A model generated the notes under the pieces. That model saw only the letters and a list, made by a program, of their open reading frames with translations, ran no database searches and was not told where the DNA came from. Positions 1 to 9,196 of a DNA stretch of 64,000 nucleotides are shown one piece after another. Made by a program: the position numbers and the translations under genes. Origin of the DNA: Hymenobacter taeanensis (GTDB lineage Bacteria > Bacteroidota > Bacteroidia > Cytophagales > Hymenobacteraceae); the NCBI RefSeq assembly GCF_013137895.1, contig NZ_CP053538.1:681501-745500 (forward strand), written 5' to 3'. Position 1 is the stretch's first letter. Each line of letters starts with the position of its first letter.

Positions 1-1325
1 CGGCCATAAGTGTTGCTCAAATCAATATCAAACCCCAACGCCCGCGCCCGCAGCCCCGAGATGATGGACTGGTCATTGATGGTGGTATTGATGAAGGGCA
101 GGAAGCCATTGGGGTACAGGGTTGCATCTACCTGCGTAACCTGGCTAGGCAGGCGGTAGAAGCCCGCCGCTTTGCCCGTTCGCTGCATAGCGCCGGCTGT
201 TACGTATGCCTCTAGGCCTATGGCGGGTGCCAGCTTGTAGCCAAAGTTCAGGAAGCCCCCGTAGTTGCGGGCTTCTGACTGGCCTAGGCGCAGGTTTTTA
301 CGGTCGTAGCCGTTTTGGGCTACCAGGGCATCATCCTGGGCTTTTAGCTCGCGGCGCTTGGCCTCCGTGTTGGCACTGCTGGGGTAGTTACCACCATTGG
401 CACCTAAGTAAATAAGCGGAGCCGTATCAATGCCGCTGCGGTTGGTGTAGGCGCGGTTGCTGAACTGCCCGCTCAAGTCCAGGAAGCCGCGGCCATTCAA
501 GCCAACGCCCACGTTGGCATCGGCCTGGTACAGGCGGCCGTCGCTCTCGTAGGTCTGGCCTACGGTGCTGCTGGCCTGCACGCCGGTGGTGTCATCCTTA
601 AGCTGAATGTTGATAACGCCGGCAATGGCATCGGAGCCGTATTGGGCGGCGGCCCCATCGCGCAGCACTTCAATACGCTTGATAGACGCATTCGGAATGG
701 TGTTCAGGTCGGTACCCACCGAGCCGCGCCCCACGGTGCCGTTGATGTTCACCAGCGCCGACGAATGCCGGCGCTTGCCGTTCACCAGCACCAGCACCTG
801 GTCGGGACCCAGGCCACGCAAAGAAGCCGGGTCAACGTGGTCGGTGCCATCAGAAATAGCTTGCCTCGACGACTGAAACGAGGGCGCGATATACGTCAGG
901 ATCTGCGATACATCCGTCTGAGCAAACACCTTGATTTCGCGGGCCGAGATAACATCTACCGGAGCTGTAGTAAGGATATTGGAGCGGCCCTCCGTGGCGC
1001 GCGAGCCCGTTACTACTACCTCATTCAGGGCAGTTTCATTATCTACTAAGCGCACGTCGAGATTGGTGCGTCCGTTTAGCGCAATCTGCTGAGTGGCTGA
1101 ACCTACCGCCGATACTACTAACGTGGCTGTAGGAGGCACGGTTAGGCTAAACCGGCCACTGCCATCGGTGCTAGTGCCGTTAGAAGTGCCTTTTTCCAGC
1201 ACCGTTACGCCGGGCTGCGCCGCACCGTTGCTGCCTAACACCCGCCCCGTGACGGTTACGCTTTGTGCCTGCGCCTGGCTGACCATGACAATGGCAACTG
1301 CAGGAAATAGTAAGAGTCGTTTCAT
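1..1325 (-). CDS. TonB-dependent outer-membrane receptor (C-terminus outside window)
   Basis: Partial gene; the ATG at 1325-1323 begins a signal peptide (MKRLLLFPAV...SQAQAQ). Then come a carboxypeptidase-regulatory-like beta-sandwich (VTVTGRVLGSNGAAQPGVTV), a NEVVVTGSR TonB-box-like segment and a plug domain (LRGLGPDQVLVLVNGKRRH). The family forms gated outer-membrane barrels powered by TonB-ExbBD; the substrate cannot be read from sequence. Residue for residue it closely follows the next gene upstream (1641-4421), so the two are tandem paralogues. No SusD-like partner is visible on this side. The start is secure because the signal peptide begins at this ATG; the barrel end lies beyond base 1. 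Confidence 0.9.
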   Translation of the reverse strand, partial: MKRLLLFPAVAIVMVSQAQAQSVTVTGRVLGSNGAAQPGVTVLEKGTSNGTSTDGSGRFSLTVPPTATLVVSAVGSATQQIALNGRTNLDVRLVDNETALNEVVVTGSRATEGRSNILTTAPVDVISAREIKVFAQTDVSQILTYIAPSFQSSRQAISDGTDHVDPASLRGLGPDQVLVLVNGKRRHSSALVNINGTVGRGSVGTDLNTIPNASIKRIEVLRDGAAAQYGSDAIAGVINIQLKDDTTGVQASSTVGQTYESDGRLYQADANVGVGLNGRGFLDLSGQFSNRAYTNRSGIDTAPLIYLGANGGNYPSSANTEAKRRELKAQDDALVAQNGYDRKNLRLGQSEARNYGGFLNFGYKLAPAIGLEAYVTAGAMQRTGKAAGFYRLPSQVTQVDATLYPNGFLPFINTTINDQSIISGLRARALGFDIDLSNTYG

Positions 1326-1440
1326 ACAAAAAAGTAAGGGGTAGGGGAAAGATGGGCTGGCACAATGCCAAGTGAAACTCAACGACTAGTGGGTATTTTG
1401 GCAGGCAGCAGGTCAGAGCTCCTGGGTCAATATAATCAGT

Positions 1441-1469
1441 GAATAGTAATATATAAGTTATTACTATTC
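1441..1469. repeat. AT-rich perfect inverted repeat upstream of receptor gene
   Basis: GAATAGTAATA at 1441-1451 is matched by its exact reverse complement at 1459-1469 around a 7-base centre. It sits about 116 bases upstream of the receptor start at 1325. It lacks a T-run in the orientation of the receptor transcript, so an operator or 5' leader hairpin is more likely than a terminator. The function is inferred only. Confidence 0.45.
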
Positions 1470-1581
1470 AGACGTGCTTTTTACTCGACCAACACTATGC
1501 TATTGAAGCTCAGGGCAAAACGCAGCTTGCTCTACTCCTTCATGCCAGGCCACCTACCAGATATGCCCAAGGCAAGCACAA

Positions 1582-1615
1582 AAAAGCTGCCCCAGCAGTT
1601 GCTGAGGCAGCTTTT
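1582..1615 (-). terminator. Intrinsic terminator of receptor gene 1641-4421
   Basis: AAAAGCTGCC at 1582-1591 pairs with GGCAGCTTTT at 1606-1615, and the loop itself contains a CAGC/GCTG pairing. On the minus strand the hairpin lies 25 bases after the stop codon at 1641 and ends in a U-run. Confidence 0.75.
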
Positions 1616-1640
1616 AGCATAAGCTTATGCAGAATGTGGC

Positions 1641-4421
1641 TTAGAACGACAGGTTTACCCGGCCAAAATAGAAGGCGCCCGAGTAGCCAAACTGGTTGGA
1701 GCTGTACAGGAAACGCCCGCGGTTGGTAGCGTCAAGCGTAGAGTAGTTCAGACTCTGCTCGTTGTTGTTCGGATCTTGGTACAGACGGTCGGGGTAGACG
1801 TTGAACAGGTTGTTGACTCCCACGCTCAGGCTAAGGTTTTTAATTACCTGGGCGCTGAGCACGAGGTCGGTTACCCACTTGGCAGAGAACGTTTGGTCGA
1901 TGAAGGAACGGGCGGGGTTAGCATCTTTGGTCTGCACCTCCCCAAACCGCACGGTGCGCAGGTTGGCACTGAAGATCTTATAGCCGTAGTCGGCGCTCAG
2001 GTTGATCTTGCTGCGTGGCTGTCCGTTCTCCAAACGCGCCCGCTGCGAGCGGTCGAAGAGCGTGTTCTGCAGTGCAGGATTCGCATCAATGATAGCCGAG
2101 CTATTGAAGCCGCGCACGGTGGTTTCGTTGAAGTTGGCGGCGGCCGTCAGGGTCAGGCGGCTATCAGGGCCCAGGGTCAGGCGCTCATTCGCCACAATAT
2201 CGAGGCCGCGGGTGCGGGTGTTCACGGCATTGGCAAAGAACTGAATACCCTGCACCGGCAGGCTGCCCAGAATCTGGTTGACGGTGGCGTTGCCGCGGTT
2301 GTACTGGCTGCTGAGCACAATCCGGTCGTCAATATCAATCTGGTAGGCATCAACGGTCAGTGTAATGGTGCGCAGCACGCGGGCAGTGAGGCCCAGGCTG
2401 TAGTTCTTTGACTTCTCCTGCTTTAGGGGCCCAATTCCGAAGGCGCGGGTCAGCGGGTTATCGTTGTTGGTGGTAAGTACTTCGCGCAGCTCGCCGCTGG
2501 TAAACTGGGTGCTGGAGTTGGTGAAATAGCGCTGCTGCAAGGAAGGCGCCCGGAAGCCGTTGCCAATGTTGCCCCGAATGGCCAGATCGGGCAGAATGCT
2601 GTAGCGGGCAGCCAACTTGCCGCTTAGGTTGTTCCCGAAGTCGCTGTAACGCTCCGCGCGGCCAGCCACACTTACCAGCAGCTTTTCGGTGATGTCGCTT
2701 TCCAGGTCAAGGTAGCCGGCCACGTTGTTGCGGGAGCGGTCCGTGGCATCGGAAGGCCGGTATCCGGCAAAGCCCTGAGAGCCCGCCGAGGCATACGTGG
2801 CGGCCGTATTGCCGCTGGCCGGCGTAACCACGCGGCCCTGCTCATTGAGGCCGTTGGCGTACGAGCCTGGCTCTCCGGCCTTGATCTGGAAGTTATCTAC
2901 CCGAAACTCCCCGCCAAAGGCCACGTTCAGGGTACTGATAACCGGTATGCTCACCAGCTTGCGCGAAAACCCTAGGTTCACGGTGTTTTGCTGAAACACC
3001 AGCGTACCGGCGTAGAACTCCGTAGGGCTGGTACCCAACGGCAGCGAGGCGTTGAGGGTGTTGGTGATATCGTAACGCAGGCTGTTGCGCCCGAAGGTAT
3101 TGCTCAGATCGGCCTGGAAACCGAGCACTGTGCCGCGTAGGCCAGTGATAATCGATTGGTCATCGACGGTGCTATTGATGAAGGGCAAGAAGCCGTTGGG
3201 ATAGATGCTCAGGTCGACCTGGGTAGTTTGGGTAGGCAACCGATACAGTGCCCCACCCCGGCCCGTGCGCCGCGTTACGCCACCGGCCACGTAGGCCTCC
3301 AGGCCACTGCTTGGTGCCAGCGTATAGGCCGCGTTCAGGAAGCCGCCGTAGGTGCGCGTATCAGAAGCGCCCACCCGAATGTCGCGGCGGTTGAAGCCGT
3401 TCTGGGCAATGAGGGCATTATCTTCGGCTTTGAGGGCGCGCTTCTGGTCATCGGAGAGGCCACTGGGGTAGTTGCCGCCGCTGGTGCCTTTATAGATAAG
3501 CGGAGCCGTATCGCGGCCACTACGGTCAAAGTAGCTGCGGTTGCTGAACTGTCCGCTCACATCCACGAAGCCGCGGCGGCCCAGCCCAAAGCCAGCATTG
3601 GCATCAGCCTGAAATAGCTCCCCATCCCCTTCCACCGTCTGGCCTACAGTACTGCTGGCCTGCACGCCGGTGGTATCATCCTTGAGCTGAATGTTGATAA
3701 CGCCGGCAATAGCATCGGAACCGTACTGGGCAGCGGCACCTTCCCGCAACACCTCAATGCGCTTGATAGCCGCGGGCGGAATCACGTTCATATCGGTACC
3801 CACCGAGCCCCGGCCCGGCGTACCGTTGATATTTACCAGCGCTGAGGTATGCCGCCGCTTGCCATTAACCAACACCAGTACCTGGTCGGGGCCTAGGCCG
3901 CGCAGGGTGGCGGGGTCCACGAAGTCGGTGCCGTCGGTTACGGTTTGGCGCGTGCTCTGGAACGAGGGCGCAATGTAGGTGAGAATCTGGGTGACGTCGG
4001 TTTGCGCATAGGCCTTGATTTCGCGGGCCGATATTACGTCGACGGGGGAAGTGGTGAGGATGTTGGAGCGGCCCTCCGTGGCCCTGGAGCCCGTTACTAC
4101 CACTTCATTCAGCGTAGTTTCATTATCGGCCAGCCGCACATCAATGCTCGTACGGCCACTCACCGAAATTTGCTGGGTGGTAGACCCAATGGCTGATACT
4201 ACAAGTGTAGCGGCTGGCGATACGCTCAGGCTGAAGCGCCCGTCGGCATCGGTGCTGGTGCCGTTGGTAGTGCCGCGCTCCAGCACCGTCACGCCCGGTT
4301 GCGCCTGCCCGGTGGTATTCGTGACGCGGCCCGTAACGGTTATGTTTTGAGCCACGGCGGCAAAACCGGTCAGCGACAACGCGGCAACCAGCCCTACGCG
4401 AGCAGAGAATAGATTTTCCAT
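1641..4421 (-). CDS. TonB-dependent outer-membrane receptor
   Basis: 926 residues. The signal peptide ends near VAQ (about residue 25). A carboxypeptidase-regulatory-like domain (about 26-110) precedes a plug domain with NEVVVTGSR, LRGLGPDQVLVLVNGKRR and the IKRIEVLREGAAAQYGSDAIAGVINI signature region. A long beta-barrel ends in the outer-membrane-typical aromatic C-terminus VNLSF. It would import a ligand across the outer membrane with TonB energy; neither a siderophore nor a glycan partner gene is adjacent, so the substrate is open. It is highly similar to the truncated neighbour at 1-1325, indicating tandem duplication. A terminator follows it at 1582-1615. Confidence 0.93.
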   Translation of the reverse strand: MENLFSARVGLVAALSLTGFAAVAQNITVTGRVTNTTGQAQPGVTVLERGTTNGTSTDADGRFSLSVSPAATLVVSAIGSTTQQISVSGRTSIDVRLADNETTLNEVVVTGSRATEGRSNILTTSPVDVISAREIKAYAQTDVTQILTYIAPSFQSTRQTVTDGTDFVDPATLRGLGPDQVLVLVNGKRRHTSALVNINGTPGRGSVGTDMNVIPPAAIKRIEVLREGAAAQYGSDAIAGVINIQLKDDTTGVQASSTVGQTVEGDGELFQADANAGFGLGRRGFVDVSGQFSNRSYFDRSGRDTAPLIYKGTSGGNYPSGLSDDQKRALKAEDNALIAQNGFNRRDIRVGASDTRTYGGFLNAAYTLAPSSGLEAYVAGGVTRRTGRGGALYRLPTQTTQVDLSIYPNGFLPFINSTVDDQSIITGLRGTVLGFQADLSNTFGRNSLRYDITNTLNASLPLGTSPTEFYAGTLVFQQNTVNLGFSRKLVSIPVISTLNVAFGGEFRVDNFQIKAGEPGSYANGLNEQGRVVTPASGNTAATYASAGSQGFAGYRPSDATDRSRNNVAGYLDLESDITEKLLVSVAGRAERYSDFGNNLSGKLAARYSILPDLAIRGNIGNGFRAPSLQQRYFTNSSTQFTSGELREVLTTNNDNPLTRAFGIGPLKQEKSKNYSLGLTARVLRTITLTVDAYQIDIDDRIVLSSQYNRGNATVNQILGSLPVQGIQFFANAVNTRTRGLDIVANERLTLGPDSRLTLTAAANFNETTVRGFNSSAIIDANPALQNTLFDRSQRARLENGQPRSKINLSADYGYKIFSANLRTVRFGEVQTKDANPARSFIDQTFSAKWVTDLVLSAQVIKNLSLSVGVNNLFNVYPDRLYQDPNNNEQSLNYSTLDATNRGRFLYSSNQFGYSGAFYFGRVNLSF

Positions 4422-4935
4422 AGTAGGTAAGCGAAAAAGAAAACAACTACACTACTCTTTGGCCTAGGCAAAGCAGCCTGGCTTAGAGCAATTCAAAAAA
4501 CTTAAGGCTTCCAACTACCACTGTTTTACTACTTAGTGGCCTTGGCTTAGAAACTGGTGCAAACGCCTGTTTTGACGCATACGCACACGTGTGTGCAAAC
4601 GCCGGTAGTGTTCAGCTAGCTGAATCACACAACTTCAGAAACAGGGAAAAGGAAGGTGTACTTACACTCGCGCTGCCCTATGGCAGCCTAGCGCATTACC
4701 AACAACAGCACTGGTACGCTGCTTCAGCGGCCTCAAACGGCAGCAAATAAATGAAAGTGACAGAAGAATGAGAGGCATCAATCAACCGGGGCCCTGGCAA
4801 ATGCGAGGCGGCTGAGGAAGAGTTTTTCACGCGGCAAAAGTAAATAGCCCGGGCAGGCAGTGGCCTAGCACCCGGAATGTGCTCCCAACTACTACCAGCC
4901 CAGGCAAATTGTTTTGCGTTATTTCGATGCTGGTG
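4422..4935. other. Intergenic region upstream of receptor gene
   Basis: About 510 bases without a supportable gene. The 11-base direct repeat GTGCAAACGCC occurs at 4557-4567 and 4593-4603, flanking the palindrome CACACGTGTG at 4584-4593. This is a possible operator-like arrangement about 140-180 bases upstream of the receptor start. I saw no canonical -7 element on the minus strand. Confidence 0.4.
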
Positions 4936-5940
4936 CTAGCCCAGCAGCCCCCCCTCTAGGTAGTTCTGCCACCAGTAGCTCGTCATCGGCCCAGCTGCCG
5001 CCACCACCCGCTGCCCCGGTGCTGGCAGCAACAACGGCACATCTGGCCCGGCTGCGGCTATTAAGCGGTCAGCGGGCTCGTGCCAGCTATGAAAAGCCAG
5101 ATTGAAAGTTGCCCAGTGCAGTGGTAGTAGCGCCCCACCGCCCAAGGCTCGGTGAGCGGCCAGGGCGTGGTCGGGGCCCATGTGAATGTCGGCCCATTGC
5201 TCATCGTAGGCCCCTATTTCCAGCATCACCAAATCGAAGGGTCCGTAGGCCTCTCCTATTTCCCGGAAACCTGCTTCATAGGGGCCTGAGTCGCCGCCGA
5301 AGAAGGCGCGGTGCTGCGGCCCAATAAGGCACCACGAGGCCCAGAGCGTATTGTCGCGGGTGAGGCCCCGGCCCGTAAAGTGGCGGGCCGGCGTAGCGGC
5401 CAACGTGTGGGAGTGGCCTACGCGCACCTCCTGCCACCAGTCGAGCTCCGTGATTTGCGCAGCGGCTACGCCCCAGCGCCGCAAGTGTCCGCCTACGCCC
5501 ACGGGGCAAAAGAAAGTTACTCCCGTGCGAGCCAGTTCGCGCACAGCATCTTTATCGAGGTGGTCGTAGTGGTCATGCGAGATAATTACGCCATCGAGTG
5601 GTGGCAGCTCCGCCAGGGTTAAGGGCGGCGCAAAGAACCGCTTGGGGCCGAGAGCCACGGGAGAAGCCCGCAGCCGCCATACTGGGTCGGTTAGGAACCG
5701 CAGGCCATCTATCTCAACAAGCGTAGAGGAATGCCCAAACCACGTTACGCGCAAGGCATCGGTGGGTACTGGCTCCTGCAACGCCGCTACATCGGCTTTA
5801 AACGGCCCAAGCGGCTGACGCGGCACCCGCTCCTCCTTACCTGTCAGCCAGCGCTGCAGCATACTGCTATAGTCAGCCGACATGCTGGTGGGGACGGTGT
5901 TCAGGAATTTTTTACCGTTGAAGCGGGAGGGAGTTTTCAT
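4936..5940 (-). CDS. Metallo-beta-lactamase-fold hydrolase (UlaG/NAPE-PLD-like)
   Basis: 334 residues from the ATG at 5940 (MKTPSRFNGK); an in-frame ATG at 5967 would add nine residues and cannot be excluded. The metal-binding motif SHDHYDHLD (His122, Asp123, His124, Asp126, His127) follows GHSSTLVEIDGLRFLTDPVW, the usual N-terminal strand pair of the UlaG/N-acyl-phosphatidylethanolamine phospholipase D-like branch. Further metal ligands are likely in ARHFTGR, GGDSGPY and LPLHWATF. It has no signal peptide, so it is cytoplasmic. The exact substrate (phosphodiester, lactone or other) is not predictable. It stands alone, divergent from the histidine kinase gene. Confidence 0.85.
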   Translation of the reverse strand: MKTPSRFNGKKFLNTVPTSMSADYSSMLQRWLTGKEERVPRQPLGPFKADVAALQEPVPTDALRVTWFGHSSTLVEIDGLRFLTDPVWRLRASPVALGPKRFFAPPLTLAELPPLDGVIISHDHYDHLDKDAVRELARTGVTFFCPVGVGGHLRRWGVAAAQITELDWWQEVRVGHSHTLAATPARHFTGRGLTRDNTLWASWCLIGPQHRAFFGGDSGPYEAGFREIGEAYGPFDLVMLEIGAYDEQWADIHMGPDHALAAHRALGGGALLPLHWATFNLAFHSWHEPADRLIAAAGPDVPLLLPAPGQRVVAAAGPMTSYWWQNYLEGGLLG

Positions 5941-6015
5941 GCACGAGTGAGGCTGCTTAGGCAGCACTATCTCTCAGACGCCTAACTCTCTCCTTTACTT
6001 TAAGTAGCCTGGTAG

Positions 6016-6030
6016 TCGCAATCCGTTGCA
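6016..6030. repeat. 15-base element, copy 1 (upstream of histidine kinase)
   Basis: TCGCAATCCGTTGCA matches copy 2 at 8294-8308 in 13 of 15 positions, and both are followed by a similar stretch ending in TCAT. The core is an inverted repeat (GCAA...TTGC). It lies about 115 bases upstream of the kinase start. A shared regulator-binding site is an inference. Confidence 0.4.
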
Positions 6031-6144
6031 GTAGCATCATACGGCCCAGTTGGTCCCTCATATACAGGCGGGCACGGCGCCATTTCTGTTTTTTATTTGC
6101 TGAGTGCTACTTTGTGGCTGATTGGCCCTTTTTGCCTTCCTACC

Positions 6145-8199
6145 ATGACCATCCGAAAATTAGCTGCTGAGCGGCGGCGGCGCGAAGCTGCCGAGGCTGA
6201 GGTAATTCGACTGCGCGCTCAACTGGAAGCCGTTTCAACCAGCTTGGCCACGGCTCGGATTCCCTCCAACGCCGTTGAGAGCTTAACGGAACTCATCAGT
6301 CAGCTGAAACGCACGGGCCAGCAGCTCGAAGACCAGCAGGGGTTGGCCCGGCAGGTTATTGATAACAGCCCTAACCTTATATATGTAGAGGATGAAGCGG
6401 GCCGGTGTGTGCTCTCCAATAAAAGCTACCTGCACTTACAAAACCAGCGCATTGACCTGAACCGCCTGGAGGAAAAGCAGCCCGGCATCTCGGCCAGCCA
6501 GCACGCTACCGAGTGGCCTAGCAACGCTTCCTCCTCCTATGAGGAGTTCTATCAGCTAAAGGACGGGCAAACCGTATGGTATTACACCACCAAAAGCCCC
6601 CTGGTGCGCAGTGATGGGTCGCGCTACCTGCTCACCTACTCCTCCGACATCACAGACCTGAAGCGCGCCTACCGCGTTGCCGAAGAATCGGTGCAGGCCA
6701 AGCAGACGTTTGTGGCCACTATGAGTCATGAGATTCGTACGCCCTTGCACGGCGTGATGGGCCTCGCAGGACTCCTCCGTAAAGGGCCCCTATCAGAAGA
6801 GCAGGAAGATTATGTAGAAATGATTCAGTCGAGCACGGAAAACCTGCTGGTCATCATTAACGACATTCTCGACTACGCTAAAATAGAATCAGGCACCATT
6901 AGCCTGGAAAGCATTCCGTTCGATATTCTCAAGACGGTGCAGGACGCAGCCCGTTCTCTCAGCTTCAAAATAGCGGAGAAGGGGCTGCTGCTGCACATTG
7001 TAAACCTGAACGATAAGTTGCCTCAGGCGCAGGGCGACCCTTTCCGGCTGCACCAAGTGCTGGTGAACCTGATCAGCAACGCTATTAAGTTTACTCAGCA
7101 GGGCATCATCACCATTACCATTGATGCCCGCCCCGAGGAAGGCGGTAAGCTGCCCGTCACGTTTAGTGTAGCCGATACCGGCATCGGAATTAGCCCCGAT
7201 AACCTGCATCAAATATTTAACAGCTTTCAGCAGGCGAATAGCAGCATACCACGGTTATATGGCGGCACTGGCCTAGGCCTCACCATCTGTAAAAACATCG
7301 TGGAGCTACAGGGGGGCCAGATTGGGGTGCGCAGTGAGCTGGGCCAGGGCAGTTGCTTTTACTTCACCGTTCCTTACCAGGAAAGCACAGGCACTATCAG
7401 CCACAAACCCGCTACCACGCAGCCCCTGGATCTGCTGGAAGGGCTCTCTGTGTTGCTGGCAGAAGATAACTCTGTTAACCAGCTTATTGCCGTAACCATG
7501 CTGGGCCAGTGGCAGATTCAGGTTGACTTAGCGCAGAATGGTGAAGAAGCCATCCTGAAAGCTCAGCAGCGCAAGTATGATATTATATTGATGGACGTGC
7601 AGATGCCCCAGCTTGATGGGCTGGCCGCTACGGTCAGGCTGCGCCAGGAAGCCAACCCCAACCAGGAAACACCCATCATTGCCTTAACGGCCGATGCTAT
7701 CCGCATCAGCGAAGAATCTTACGAAGCCCTGGGGTTCACTGATTTTCTGACTAAGCCCTATTCTGAAGCCGAGCTGTACAACCTGCTTGCCCAAACCAGC
7801 CAACGCCAGCAAACCCCCTTACCCGCCCCACCCCCGGTAGCCTCCCAGCCCGAGGGCCTACGCTACGACTTTTACATGTTGGGTAAGCTGGCCAGCAACA
7901 AAGAGTTCATCCGTAAGATGCTTGAGCTTTTCATTGAGCGCGTGCCGGGTCAGGTTAAAACGTTGCAGCAGGCCGTTGAGCAAGAAGACTGGGAGGCAGT
8001 AGCCCGGGAGGCCCATACCCTCAAGTCTACCTTTGGTAGCTTAAACATTCAGCCCGAAACCAGCCACTTGCGCCGCCTAGAGGAGCTAGCTGAGCTTCAG
8101 GCCCCCAAACACGAGCTTTCGCCATTGAGCAATGCCGTATGTAAGGCTACGCAACAGTTTGTAGAGCTCTTTGCTCAAGAGCTAATCCAGTTGTCTTAA
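6145..8199 (+). CDS. Hybrid sensor histidine kinase (PAS-HisKA-HATPase-REC-Hpt)
   Basis: 684 residues from the ATG at 6145; an upstream in-frame ATG at 6097 would add a 16-residue hydrophobic piece but sits against a TACTTTG -7-like element at 6108-6114, so 6145 is preferred. Order of parts: N-terminal coiled coil (1-60), PAS sensor (about 75-180), HisKA with phospho-acceptor His195 in [10 protein letters not shown], HATPase with N-box Asn312 and DTGIGIS, a receiver with Asp484 in [11 protein letters not shown], and a C-terminal Hpt domain with His624 in [10 protein letters not shown]. There is no transmembrane segment, so it senses a cytoplasmic signal. The Hpt can pass phosphate to a separate receiver, plausibly the response regulator at 8740. 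Confidence 0.92.
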   Translation: MTIRKLAAERRRREAAEAEVIRLRAQLEAVSTSLATARIPSNAVESLTELISQLKRTGQQLEDQQGLARQVIDNSPNLIYVEDEAGRCVLSNKSYLHLQNQRIDLNRLEEKQPGISASQHATEWPSNASSSYEEFYQLKDGQTVWYYTTKSPLVRSDGSRYLLTYSSDITDLKRAYRVAEESVQAKQTFVATMSHEIRTPLHGVMGLAGLLRKGPLSEEQEDYVEMIQSSTENLLVIINDILDYAKIESGTISLESIPFDILKTVQDAARSLSFKIAEKGLLLHIVNLNDKLPQAQGDPFRLHQVLVNLISNAIKFTQQGIITITIDARPEEGGKLPVTFSVADTGIGISPDNLHQIFNSFQQANSSIPRLYGGTGLGLTICKNIVELQGGQIGVRSELGQGSCFYFTVPYQESTGTISHKPATTQPLDLLEGLSVLLAEDNSVNQLIAVTMLGQWQIQVDLAQNGEEAILKAQQRKYDIILMDVQMPQLDGLAATVRLRQEANPNQETPIIALTADAIRISEESYEALGFTDFLTKPYSEAELYNLLAQTSQRQQTPLPAPPPVASQPEGLRYDFYMLGKLASNKEFIRKMLELFIERVPGQVKTLQQAVEQEDWEAVAREAHTLKSTFGSLNIQPETSHLRRLEELAELQAPKHELSPLSNAVCKATQQFVELFAQELIQLS

Positions 8200-8739
8200 T
8201 CCTATATGTTGAGACGCCCGGTTTTTAAGGCCGACCGTCACTGACTCCGACTACACTTTAGCTATGTTATAGAGATATAACGGGTTAGGCAGCTCGCAAT
8301 CGATTGCAACTACTTCATTTCGTTATATATGCGCTAAAACTCCTGATTAAATCGTCAATCAGAGTCGTACTAGAGCAAATACAAATTAATCCGTATAAAT
8401 AACAAAAAATTGTGCTTAGGAGCTTTTAAAGCCTATTTCAGCTATAAAAAGCACAGAAATAATGAACCATAGTGCCTAAGCATCGTATCAAGTCTGTATT
8501 TTCAAAGTTACAATTTTGTTATGCTAACGTTCTCGCTAAAAAATATTCTTATATTTAGCCCATATTGTTTTATTCGAGGCAAAACACAAAGATTCTCGTA
8601 GAATAAATATATTTTGATATTCCGTTATGAAGTCTTATTTTTATCACTATTACCACATTGATTTTACCCTTGCTTACTAAGCTATACTCCTCTATGCTTT
8701 CTATACAATACTCACTGCTTGTGCTACTCCCCTACTCCC
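8200..8739. other. AT-rich intergenic region between kinase and response regulator
   Basis: About 540 bases, clearly richer in A and T than its surroundings, with no supportable ORF. It contains a small hairpin GTTATA-GAGA-TATAAC (about 8267-8282), a perfect 12-base palindrome GCAATCGATTGC (8296-8307) and long A/T tracts around 8400-8420 and 8540-8650. It probably carries the promoter and control region of the response regulator/exopolysaccharide genes; I could not fix a -7 element. Confidence 0.45.
8294..8308. repeat. 15-base element, copy 2 (between kinase and response regulator)
   Basis: TCGCAATCGATTGCA, 13 of 15 identical to copy 1 at 6016-6030; here the centre forms a perfect palindrome. 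It lies about 430 bases upstream of the response regulator start. Confidence 0.4.
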
Positions 8740-9117
8740 ATGAGAAAAACTCTACTAATAGTTGATGATGAGCCTTCCATATGCTTGATTTTAGAGCACT
8801 ACTTCAATTTTGATTATCAAGTAATTTTGAAATCAAATGGCTCTGAAGCAATGGCTTGGCTGGAAGAAGGCAACAGTCCCGACGCCATTGTAGCCGACTA
8901 TTCCATGCCTGTTATGGACGGGCTTGACTTTATTAAACGAGTTCGGGCACATCATTCTCACCAGCATACTCCGCTGGTAATGCTATCGGGTAAAGACGAA
9001 ACCAGTAACAAAATCAAGTGCCTTAAGCAAGGCGCCGATGATTACGTGGTGAAGCCTTTTAACCCTGAAGAGCTTGATTTACGCGTAAAAAAGTTGCTGG
9101 ACCGAGTTCGGGCCTGA
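8740..9117 (+). CDS. Receiver-only response regulator
   Basis: 125 residues from the ATG at 8740 (MRKTLLIVDDE); an in-frame ATG at 8719 would add seven poorly conserved residues. The receiver motifs are complete: acidic pocket Asp9/Asp10, phospho-acceptor Asp53 (VADYSMP), switch Ser83 (MLSGKD) and Lys105 (VVKPF). There is no output domain, so it acts by protein contact or as a phosphorelay intermediate. It lies 79 bases upstream of the exopolysaccharide initiating transferase, with the hybrid kinase on its other side. A role in exopolysaccharide control is inferred from position only. Confidence 0.9.
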   Translation: MRKTLLIVDDEPSICLILEHYFNFDYQVILKSNGSEAMAWLEEGNSPDAIVADYSMPVMDGLDFIKRVRAHHSHQHTPLVMLSGKDETSNKIKCLKQGADDYVVKPFNPEELDLRVKKLLDRVRA

Positions 9118-9196
9118 CTTTTGCTAAGAAATATCTGCACTATTCTGCTCCCACCACCTACTCCTTGAGCCGTGCAACACTCAAAATCCAGAGCTT

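Larger units (their letters stand above)
1326..1640. other. Intergenic region between the two receptor genes
   Basis: A 315-base gap without a supportable gene. It contains the terminator of the upstream receptor gene (1582-1615) and an AT-rich perfect inverted repeat at 1441-1469, both described separately. I saw no clear TAnnTTTG promoter element on the minus strand here. Confidence 0.6.

Noticed and set aside
1776..2411. 211-residue plus-strand open frame
   Set aside because: It is fully opposite the well-supported receptor gene and has no recognisable domain.
3156..3617. 153-residue plus-strand open frame
   Set aside because: Shadow of the receptor gene on the other strand; Ala/Val/Gly-rich with no family features.
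6097..6144. Upstream ATG giving a hydrophobic leader for the hybrid kinase
   Set aside because: It is preceded by no visible signal and overlaps a TACTTTG -7-like element; the leader is not typical for soluble PAS kinases.
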